Assembly (NCBI GenBank): GCA_003415625.1
Contig: PYIU01000003.1
Coordinates: forward strand, 5,828,001-5,892,000
Reading direction: 5' to 3'
DNA: 64,000 nt
Origin: Aquanectria penicillioides
Lineage: Eukaryota; Ascomycota; Sordariomycetes; Hypocreales; Nectriaceae
The notes below the pieces were generated by a model that saw only the letters and a list, made by a program, of their open reading frames with translations, had not been told where the DNA came from and searched no databases. Shown here in pieces: positions 21,205-31,220 of the stretch (its first letter is position 1; each line of letters begins with the position of its first letter). Position numbers and translations under genes: made by a program.

Positions 21205-23843
21205 TTACAACCCACCAGGAAATCCTTCAAGCTGAGACTCAAACATCTGCCATATTTGCTCCGGGTTTTGCTCTGCTGCGAACCAATCGGCCGTATCTTC
21301 AAAAAACGTCAAGTCTGCAAGGTCTGGCACGAGTTCAGAACTCTTGGGTCCAATTCCATTCCCTTCGGATGCAATATTCGCCGTTGCCACGGATTTTGAC
21401 ACGGACTTGCTTTCAACTTCCTTGGCCGCTTCCATACGCTGGATCGAGTCCGAATCAGTTTGGCGAGAGCTGCTGTGTGTGGCTGCTTGCCCCACGAGGG
21501 GTACGTATGTCTCAGCCTTTGACGGCCTAGGCTTTGTGATAGCATCAAAACACAACTTCACCAGCCCCTTGCAAAAGTCTTCAATCCTATACATTGTGGC
21601 GGAGTCGCTCGATATCACACTAAAGCCATCTGCAACCTCCCTGAGGAGCCGCAAGTCTGTGAGGTCTGCCGTGATGACGACGTTGCTGAAAATAACAAAA
21701 AAGGCCGAGAACGGGAAAATCATAATGGTCCTGTGTCATATTTAGCATATTATTCGCCAGCACGCATGGCTTTTAGAAGGAGTTCAAGGACACACCATGT
21801 CAGCGAAGATGAAAAGGCCATCGACTGCGTGCAATGAGCCCAAGTGTTGTCTTGCATCGACTTGAGTGCTCTGAGCGCCATGCGAGCACTAGCCAAACGG
21901 GATTGATGGACCTCGGCTTCAAATTCAATTGCAGTAATCAGCCCTAAAAGTGCTGCCTTGATTGAGTAGTAGGTGAACTCCATCGACATCCACTCTCCTT
22001 TTAGGAAGCTGTCAGATTGATAAGTTGCAGATGCTGAAATCTAGCAATTGAAAATTGAGTCAGTATTTTCAGAACCTAGCCACGGCAGTGCCCAACTCAC
22101 GGAATCAAGTCTTTCTTTGACAAGGTCCAAGTTTCGGAGCATGGTTTGTAGCCTTTTTTGCTTCTCTACACAGTCGGCTGTGCTGTTTCTAAACTTGCGC
22201 TCTCGCATTAATCCATCCATGGCCCGAGAAAGCTCCAAGACGGCCATGCACAGGTCATGGCCAAGTTGACCTTCTGCGACTGTGACCAGGGACGACGAAT
22301 TGATATCCATTTCCGGCAAACTGCAGGGGCGGTCCAAGTTGACTGAGAATGCCTTGTCAAAAATGTAGCAGTAAAAAAGACTGGCTCGGATTTCTGTTGC
22401 CTGTGTCGATGTCGTGTCCGACACGCGATCAGCGAGATATTGGCCTCCAAGGGCCACACAGGCCCTGCAGGCTGCTGAATTCAGCATCCAGCAATTCTCA
22501 AAGTCGCCTGTGTCGAGAAATAGCATAACCTTTGTCGAGCAAACATCGTCAATTCGGCATAGAGTCACTATTTTAGGGTTGCACTTACACCAGATACCAA
22601 GGCCTGAAGTGTAGTCAGTGTAGGCGGCGTCAAGATGGTCATCCACTTCAATGCACATTTCGCATTATTAGCATACCGATCTCTAGATCCACCCAGATGC
22701 CGGGCCATAAGCGTTGTTGGATCCTCCGACTCAAGGGAGGTCAAGACCAAGTACGCCCAAAAGTTAACACAGGCTATGAATTCGAGCCGTCTTTGGCCAT
22801 GTACCGTATTCTGAATGAGCGCCAGCTCCATCCTCTCAAGGCTAAGTTTGGACAGGTGAGAGCCAAGAGTGAGATAGTATCTTGTGATTGTACTTTTCGA
22901 ACCAAGTCCTGAACCGAGGTTAGAATGTGGTTTCTTTGATCCAGGGCCAATTACCGTTTAATGTCAAGTAAAGAAAGTCCGGTGATGGGTACATGGATTC
23001 AGCATAAAAATCAGGCGGGTCACCCTGGCCTCGTGTCTCCAACGGGCCGGTCAATGGTTCAGGTCTTTCTGCCAAAGCCAATCCGGAATGAAATAACCAC
23101 TTTCTCTCCTGGGCTATATTTAACTCAGATCTGCCCAGTTCAACCTTGAGGTAATGTTGCGCATGACTCAGTACCGGGTTTCGCCAGGCATGGCACGATT
23201 CATCGTCTTGGGAACTGAGTGTCACTGAGCCAACCGAATAAGCCACAGATGAACGCCGTCGCTTTGAGCCTCCGTCACTCTCGCTACGCATAGACATTGG
23301 CGCCCCATATTCTTTCGTTTGTTTTGCTTCTCTGCTTCTCTTTTTTCTTTCTGCGTTGGCTGGCGAAGCGGCTCTGGTCAGATCTACCTGTGCGGGCGTT
23401 TGAGTTGATCTGGAGATTGCCTCGGGACTTCTGTCAAGTCTATCTAGAGGCTTCGATGCCAAGGCAACTTCTAAATACGACACACGTTGCATCAAGATAT
23501 CGAAGCGCTCGTCTCTATATACTAAAATCAGCAAGCGCATTCACAACGTCCCGCGTCTTCTATGCACCTGGAGAGAGTTGAGGTTGAAGCCGCCTGTCGC
23601 GGGTATCGCGGTCTATCTCGGCAACATTTGACCGAGTTGTCGAGACAGAAACTACATGGGTCGTTTCGATCACATTTTACCTTTGCCATTCTGTTAGCAA
23701 ATTTAATCCGGCTGCAGCAGATTTCGAATCAAGGTGTCGCACCTTTTTTGCATGGCACCAGTCACACTTTTAAGTTAGCTTGGACATACAATGTAGGACT
23801 TGGAAGTCAATAAGCTTACCGCGCGCAAAGTCTGGGGCTTCAT
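21205..23843 (-). CDS. Zn2Cys6 transcription factor, probable cluster regulator
   Basis: Eight exons join in frame to 746 residues: 23843-23820, 23766-23743, 23680-23568, 23514-22955, 22908-22589, 22529-22101, 22040-21796 and 21730-21205. The zinc cluster is at residues 9-35 with spacing C-x2-C-x6-C-x5-C-x2-C-x6-C (CDWCHAKKVKC...). Two introns fragment it, leaving exons of only 24 nt. A short heptad-like linker (FDILMQRVSYLEVAL) and a Lys/Arg-rich stretch follow. The middle homology region includes FYCYIFDKAFSVNLDRPCSLPE, a strong signature of the fungal_trans domain. The C-terminal PFSAFFVIFSNVV is also usual in this family. It is nuclear and binds CGG-type sites. Its position at the cluster edge, with GATACGG 131 bp upstream of its own start, suggests pathway-specific and perhaps autoregulatory control (inference). 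Confidence 0.92.
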
Positions 23844-25887
23844 TGTGAATCGAATGATTTTATATAGGCTCATTCATAAGTAGAACAAGGAAACATACTA
23901 CTGAATTTCTAGATCGCCAGGGTTTTGTTGTTAATGAGGATAAAATGCGGGGGCGGTCCAAATCCAGTCGGTAGATACGGCACAAGAGATAAGCTGGGGT
24001 AACTTAGTTCTTCTCGTTCCGATACGTGCGGCCGCATGAGTCGCGCCCCTCATTGAGATGGAACTCGCGTCGCGAAATGGAAACTCCGATAATGCCGTGG
24101 CTTATCTTTGCCTTTTATATGACTGGTGTCGCCGGATCTGCGGGCTAAGGGACGAGGGGGAAACAGAACAGGGCAAAAGGAATTAAGACGCTCCATTCCA
24201 CTTGACACATTCTGTGTAGCTTGAATGTCTTCCCGACCATCATGTAGCGTTTTAACGCCTGTCTTCAGGCTCGATGTCTCGTCAGGATGGTGCGGCAAAA
24301 CCTACAGCTAGGGGCCAATGCTTAGAATAATAGTGACAATACCCAGCAGCAGCTTGAGGAGACCCTTGCCGCATCAATCGTAATCGGAATCAGTCAATTG
24401 GCGAGTACAATTATTGCCTTGTTGCAAATACCTTAGAGTCGACGGATGGAATTGAAACACGGAGAAATGGTACAGGGTAAGTGAACACATCAAACAGGAT
24501 ATGAAGGATGGAAATGGTTATAACACCGATTGCGATAGGGAGTTGGTCATAAAAACCAAGTTGAAATACTAAACGGAATTTTCAAGGAACCTGAAAAGTT
24601 CTTTTATGATACTCGTTTAACTCACGTCAACAGCATCTTGAAAAGGCATGCTCGGATGGTTGGCATTGATTGTCCTTTCATCTCACCTTCACGTCAGTGA
24701 GGTCTCATACTAGAGTCCTTGACGGTATTGCCACAACGCACAGTCAAGAATGTCACTGTCACTAGACATTTTTAGCATATTCGCCAAACAAAACTTAAAA
24801 GCGAGATGGCCAACGGTTTTTAGAATGCAATTACATCCAAGTGCCCTCTTACCTGTCATCAGCTGGAATAAAATACGTACTTCAAAGAGACTAGATCGGA
24901 AGCGACTCTGAACTCAGGCGGCCTTCGAATAATAGAAGCCTTGCTATTTGGAACTTGGAATTGATCTACGTACGATGAGTGCGTCCCACGCCGAGATTTT
25001 TGTGGGCTTGGCGTCGTATGTTGTCATCAATTTTCGAACTCACCACCTTGCCCCCTTGCCTCGAGAAGTCGCTCATTCCTAAAGAAAGGTGCGAGAAAAG
25101 TCTGAGATGAAAATGGTTTGTATTCCGAAAAGAAATTCGCCATTACACTTGATCTCTTGGCATGTCGTCCTAAATATTTAATGAGAAAGCACAGCATTCA
25201 GGGAGCAGCCCCTGACTGAGACTCGACCTATGTGCCCTATGTCTTTAACTTTCTCCCACATACAATACCTGTCCTATTGGATGCAAGCTACTTTAACCGT
25301 ACCTTCATTACCGAAGGCTAGCGACCCAAGCAAAATACCAGTTCCTCGGTCCATTCGGGAGTTCATTACTACATCTTGTCCGCCCTCTTGTGTCAGAATC
25401 TGTCCAGGAGTTTCACCACAACAGAGAGAAACATTGGATTTCGAGATTTTACGTTGGGGATAGCTACCTGAACCCATCCTTACTATCTGGGGGTAGGTAT
25501 CTAGCTTCTGCATCATCAATTCCGAGCTTGATGTCTAGGTCTGAAGTGTGGCGTCAGCAGCTTACGCCACACTGAGGCGCTACGGCAAATTGCGCCACAC
25601 CTATATGGACCGCCTCACTTCTACAGGCTATCTCCTATTGGCTGAGTCAGCATTTCAAGGCCGCCGCTAAGGTCCCAAGCCGCGACCGTGAGCGCAGCCG
25701 TGAATCTATCGTCACGACTGTTCACGCCCCCAGTTGCGCTGCCTACGACCTCATCCTTTCGCGCCCCGTCCCCTGGAACCAACCGACGCCCGAGGCCTTA
25801 TCGTTCTGGGCGAAGCATGAGATAAAAAACCCACATTCTGCTGCGGCTTTGGAGGCTGTCGAGAGGGGAGACTACCATACTGCGACC
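23844..25887. other. Intergenic boundary between the accessory block and TAF1
   Basis: A 2.04 kb region between divergent genes. The left part holds the regulator promoter, with GATACGG at 23974-23980 and TCCGATACGTGCGG at about 23998-24011. The right part near 25550-25620 has two copies of a GCGCCACAC/ACGCCACAC element close to the TAF1 start. No gene is supported. Confidence 0.5.
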
Positions 25888-28800
25888 ATGGGCGAAGAAA
25901 ACGAGTTCTCGTCCTTCGACGACGATGCCTGGAAGGCTCAGCATGCGGCCGACGATCGCGAAATCGCCCGACTTCTCGAACAAAGTCAAGATGGCGCAAG
26001 CGGCGGCCTAAAGCTAGATGATACTCCATTTGACCAGACCGGAAAAGCCGACGATGCAGAAGACTTCGAGGACATCAGCGATGATGACCTGCCTGAAGAG
26101 GAGGAGCCCAGCGCTGGCGCATCGATGGAGATGCCAGGCTTGACCGACGATGGAGGAACCAGCAATGATGCTGATGATTTGTTCGGCGAAGGTGCTTCCT
26201 CGCCCGTTGATCCTATTCTAGGTCCTGCCTCTCCAGCTCCTCACGTTCGTGATGCCGACGCTGGGGAAGACACTCAGCCGATGGATGTTACCCTCAGCTT
26301 TCCTGGCATTAACTTCGACCCCGAACCTCATATGGATGGTGCAAACCAAGATCCCGATATCCCCGCCCCTGCCGAGACGGTTGAAGACCTACTGAAAGCA
26401 ACATGGCCCGCCTACAAGAAAGGGCATATCTTGACATGGAGTGAATTGCTCCCTGCCAAAAAAGCCACTTGGAAGGAGAAGAAACCTTTGAAGAAACCGA
26501 AGCACCTCGTAACCAGCAAGCTCACGCTCGATCTTGCGCCAGATCAAGAGAAGCTCTTCCGAATTCCTGGGCCGGCAACATCCACTCGCAAGAAGGCAGG
26601 AGAAGCAGAGGCAAAGGGACTTGTTGTGTGCGGACAAAGCCAGTCTGACCAGGCCGAAGACAGCGTTCAGTTCGACATCGACCAAGATTCCGACTCGGAA
26701 ACCATTGCCGGCTTCACCCTTCGGGATATCGAATTGGCTTGCGAAGACTGGGGCGTCCATATTAGTGCTGTGGAAGCAGATTTCAAAGCCCGACAAACTG
26801 CCGAGCAGGAACTAGCCCAATCTCGGAAACGAGTAATCGAGGAACAAGATGATGAGTGGGATGCAGAGTTTTTGATGGACATGGATGATGCTCATCCACG
26901 CCCAAGAAGCGCAAAGCCGTTAAACTTGGTTTGCCTGAGATTCCGCGATATGCAGCCCCGAACTTTGATAACTTCGAGGATGCAACGCGCCGAGGTGCCA
27001 AGCGTGTTCATTTGGACATGAGCGACCCATACCTGCTCATCGAGACACAGGATCTCCAGCGAGCAACCAAGAGACCACGTCAGGAGACCAAACTCAAGCG
27101 TATGGCGAATGGCAATCTTGGTCGCGATGTTTCGCAAAGATTCAACATTTCCAACGATGAGGCATACGAGGCTTTGAAGGAGAACCATCAAAGCAAGGTC
27201 CGTGCAACTCTTGGAAACATATCAGTTGAGCACAGTATGCCTGCCATTAAACTCTCATGGCCGTACTACAAAGTCAAGCTTGGTGGTACGACTGATGAGT
27301 ACCATCGACCTCGCTTCAGGTACAAGAAGTTTTCAGGTCATATTATTAAGTTCGACAAACCTGGCCATCACAAGCGAAAACAAATGAAGGGCAAGGCCCA
27401 CGAGGTTTTCCTGAAGTCCAAGGATCTCAGTATCAACGACAACTCTACCGCCGTGCTCTTCGAGTATTGTGAACAAAGGCCGAGAGTGATTAGCAACTTC
27501 GGAATGGGCAACCGCTTGATCAACTATTATCGAAGAAAGGACAATAACGATGACGAGCAGCTGCCCAAGCAAGACCTGGGCGAGTATCGGTTCCTACTCC
27601 CCGAAGATCGATCTCCATTCTCCCTATTTGGTACTGTGGATGCCGGTGAGACTGTGCCGACATTGCACAACGAGATGTACCGGGCTCCGGTCTTCAAGCA
27701 CACCCCGCGCAATACTGATTTTCTTGTCGTTCGGAGCACCACAGGCGAGTATGGATCGAAATGGTTTTTGCACAAGATTGACCATCTTCATGTGGTGGGT
27801 CAACAGTTTCCCTCAGTTGAGGTTCCGGGACCACATAGTAGAAAGGTCACAAACGCCTCAAAGAACAGGATGAAGATGCTTGCTTTTCGCATGATTCGAC
27901 ACAGTGCTACTGATAACTGCCAACTTTCGGATATCACTAAACACATTGCCGACTCGACCGATACCCAAAACCGACAGAAGCTGAAGGAGTTTCTTCAGTA
28001 TGACAGAGAGAGTGGCGAGAAAGGCATGTGGCGCCTAAAACCAGGTGAAGTTCTTCCGGATGAGGCTACCGTGCGTTCCATGATCAAGCCTGAAGAAGTT
28101 TCTCTGCTTGATGCCATGCAGCTTGGTATCAAGGAGCTAGAGGATGCAGGATACGACCCGCGAAATGCAACTATTGATGAGGATGTTGGCGTGCAGGATG
28201 CGGAGGCAGAAGAAGAAGACCCAGAAGATGATGGCGGCAGTAGGGTTGCCAAGGGAGCCAAAAAACAAGCAGAGAAGCAGGAGGAGACACTTGCGGACAA
28301 GATGGCACCGTGGAAGACCACAAAGGCTTTTATTGATGCATGTGCCCAAAAAGCCATGCTTCAGCTACACGGTGAAGGCGATCCTACAGGCCACGGCCTC
28401 GGTTTTAGCTTCATCCGAACTTCAATGAAGGGAGGATACATCGAAGCGGTTCAGGGGCCTCTAGCCACATCAGCAGATGCCATGGAGCGCGAGAAAAGAG
28501 CCAACGGGGGGCATGCCTATAATGTCAAAAAACAGCAGGCAATGTATGAAGAGGGCATCCGCGAGATCTGGGAGAAGCAGAAGTCAACACTTACAGATTC
28601 TCAAGAGCACGACGACAAGGATGTTGCGGTGACGGAGGATGAGGACGACAGATTTAACATTCAGTCTGCTGCAACACCGGCCCACTTTGATGACGGGACC
28701 AGCCAAATTAGTGGTTTGACTTCGTCCAGCCGACACCTCAAGCGAGCGATTCGCATCACCCGGGAAGTGCGGATGGCCGACGGAACAACGCAAAGCCGAA

Positions 28801-29345
28801 TCGAAATTGTTCATGATCCAGTGGTCATCTCCCAATATATGAAGCGCCGAACAGAGGCTGATTTGGAAATGAGAGAGTATGTCAACCCACCCAACGCCAA
28901 CATTTTCATTCAGAGGCAGCCGGCAAAGGCATTGCCGAAGAGAAGAGTCCCCTATTCCTACGGCGTCGGAACGCCTGGTTCAGAGAGAGACGTGATTGGG
29001 CTAGAGTTCAGAGCACCAGCTTACGTATATCTTTCAACAGCATCTACAGCTCCCGACCTACGGGTAATGCCGACCACGACCGTCTTGCGGGCATTAGGTA
29101 TGTAGACGACATTGACAATGAAACGCGAAACGAATCTAACGTACATGTAGAATTAAGAAGGAACTCGAAAGACTGGAGAAGAACAAGGCCCGACGACAAG
29201 CCCGAGAGCAGCAGAAAGAGTTGCACCAAAAGGCTAGCGCTGGCGACGCCGCATCACCCAAGGTTAACGGAGGGGAAAAGATCCCCACTGGAACCACCCG
29301 CAAGTGTGCCAATTGTGGACAAGTCGGTCATATCAAGACCAACAA
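25888..29345 (+). CDS. TAF1: TFIID subunit TAF1 (DUF3591), apparent frameshift
   Basis: TAF1 is the scaffold subunit of general transcription factor TFIID. The ATG at 25888 opens an acidic N-terminus (MGEENEFSSFDDDAWK...) with the character of the TBP-binding TAND region. A large DUF3591 core follows (AIKLSWPYYKVKLGGTTDEY, RYKKFSGHIIKFDKP, LLPEDRSPFSLFG). Near 26890-26901 the frame shifts by one base: MDMDDA in the first frame continues as PKKRKAVKLGLPEIP in another, consistent with one missing base, and no intron explains it. Near 28990-29035 the frame must change again to reach SRPTGNADHDRLAGIR; a 44 nt intron with a weak donor or another lost base could do this. A clear GTATGT...TAG intron is at 29098-29150. 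The zinc knuckle KCANCGQVGHIKTNKK ends the readable homology. TAF1 is essential, so sequence error is more likely than a true null. Confidence 0.85.
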
Positions 29346-29348
29346 AAA

Positions 29349-29773
29349 GTATGGAATTCCCTATCACACCACCCCCTCGATTGCCTTTTGATTGGTGGTG
29401 TTCTCAAGTGGGAGGCCAAACCAAGCGTGGAAGAAAACAGAAGAGCCAATTCCACCGATCCCTGGAGCAGATTGATCAGGATGCCCGGAAAGAAGCCCAG
29501 GAATTAGCGAAAAGAGAGAACGCATTAGCTCGCGAGAAGGCTAGGGCAAGCAGGGCGACACAAAAGAGAGAGGAAGATGAGCGCCGGGCCGCAGAGATTC
29601 AGAAGCGAAAAGCAGAACGAGCGGCCCAACAGCAGGCCAAAGAAGTACTTCAACAAAAAGCACGGGAGCAGAAGAAAAGAGCGGCAGAAGAAAAACAGGC
29701 GCTGCGAGAGTTGGAGCGGCTCAGACGGGCGAAAGCTAAACCCAAGTTCTACTATGGGTCTCTCCGTCGTTGA
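29349..29773 (+). CDS. Lys/Glu/Ala-rich coiled-coil 3' segment, possibly the TAF1 terminal exon
   Basis: The open frame to the TGA at 29771-29773 encodes about 115 residues (from KQKSQFHRSLEQIDQDARKE to PKFYYGSLRR). It has strong helical, charged, coiled-coil character. It has no convincing own start or promoter. Splicing a GTATGG donor at 29349 to an AG ending at 29433 would fuse it in frame to the TAF1 zinc knuckle. That would replace the Leu-Cys-Pro continuation normally expected after the knuckle. I cannot say whether it is TAF1 or a separate piece. Confidence 0.4.
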
Positions 29774-29832
29774 CAAGCGTCATCTTCTTGATCATGGCCC
29801 TCCACTTTCACGATATTTCCCATTCTTATGAG

Positions 29833-29865
29833 TTTTTTTTTTTTTTGGGGGGGGGGGGGGGGGGG
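29833..29865. repeat. T14-G19 homopolymer junction
   Basis: Fourteen T followed by nineteen G, just after the TAF1 3' segment. The G run could form G-quadruplex structures, or it may be a sequencing or assembly artefact. Confidence 0.9.
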
Positions 29866-30850
29866 TTTTCGTTCGCGAGTAGTTTGCTAACATGGAGATA
29901 AAAGGTTATGCCCTCTGCTTAACGGGACGATGAAAGCGGATAATGGGGCCGCAGAGCACGGTGGCTTCGGTAACTACAGCGCCCCGTCTGCGAATGCCGG
30001 ATCACCAAATTGAGCGAGACGCAACGATGATTTGACATGCGAACGAACAAGAATACAACGTCTAGGTGGCCGTGTAAGAGACACTACGACAAGTTGGGGC
30101 AGGTTTGTGGAAGACTAAAGGTTGGTGGAAAGAGGGTTGATGACGAGTTGGGCTTGATTCCACTCGTCTTGGAAACCCAAGCAGTGATGAGTTGAGGAGA
30201 GCAAGTGGAAGTGGTGCCAAAACCAGTCGTTCCAACGGGTAGGATTCCAACACCAGCAAAAGAAGTTTGAAACCACCAAGGAAGACGAATGCATTAATTA
30301 CGGAGTTGGGGTAGCTTGTGGAATGATACTGAATTATTCAGAGGATAGGACTTGGAGCGGAAAAGGGCGACATGCCATATCTAAAAAGGCTGGGGAAAAT
30401 GGTCGTTGAGTAATCAAGTTGACAATAATACACCGAAACAATACAATTTCAGGTTTTGGTAAACTACATGGATGCGATTGTCGTACCCGTATACATGACA
30501 CGAAGTGAAGGCTGATGGGAGAGCTTGTGAGTCGTGGCTCACGTCCGTCCTGGTGGAGGCAAGCGAGACACGGAGAGGGGAGTACAGCCAGACCGAGTGA
30601 GGTTCGGGGAAGATGGACAAGAAGGAATGGAGATGATGACGAAGAAGGATTGAGATCCCCAACATGGCGGACACGTGGAAAACTAAGGAGTCAGAGTGAG
30701 GTGAGATGGTCGGGTTACAAAACGGTGAAAGAGGCTGGGAGGCATGGGCAGGGTAGCAGCGAGGGGAAGCAAGAGTCGGAGGAGTTGTTGAGGCAGTGCT
30801 CATCTACCGACGGGCCTGGGTGGCGGGATGCGGTGAAGGGGAAAAGTACG

Positions 30851-30851
<1 letters not shown>

Positions 30852-30912
<61 letters not shown>
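30852..30912. repeat. (TG)n dinucleotide microsatellite
   Basis: About 30 uninterrupted TG units. Likely polymorphic in length. Confidence 0.95.
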
Positions 30913-30914
<2 letters not shown>

Positions 30915-31160
30915 AATGTGAGAAATGGCCGAAGACCCAGCGCGGGGTGTGAGCGTGATGGCGAGTGTGTGTAAGGATGTGTTGACGGATGAGTGACAGA
31001 GTGTATCGAGGTCGAGATGGCTTTTTTGGTGCAGACGGGGGGGTCAGCAGGCCGGTACGAAAGCGGGCTAATTTGTCACATTAGCCTCGTTTTTCTGCAA
31101 CTTCGAAACGAGGCCGACGACTCAGGGACCCGCACAAGTGAGCGAGGTGGTGCAAAAGAA

Positions 31161-31220
31161 CGAGCAAAGGCGGGCAAAGGCGGGCAAAGGCGTGCAAAGG
31201 CGTGCAAAGACGAGCAAAGG
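31161..31220. repeat. 10-bp tandem repeat, consensus CGNGCAAAGG
   Basis: Six head-to-tail decamers in perfect register (CGAGCAAAGG, CGGGCAAAGG, CGTGCAAAGG variants). They lie in the region upstream of the MADS-box gene. Confidence 0.9.
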
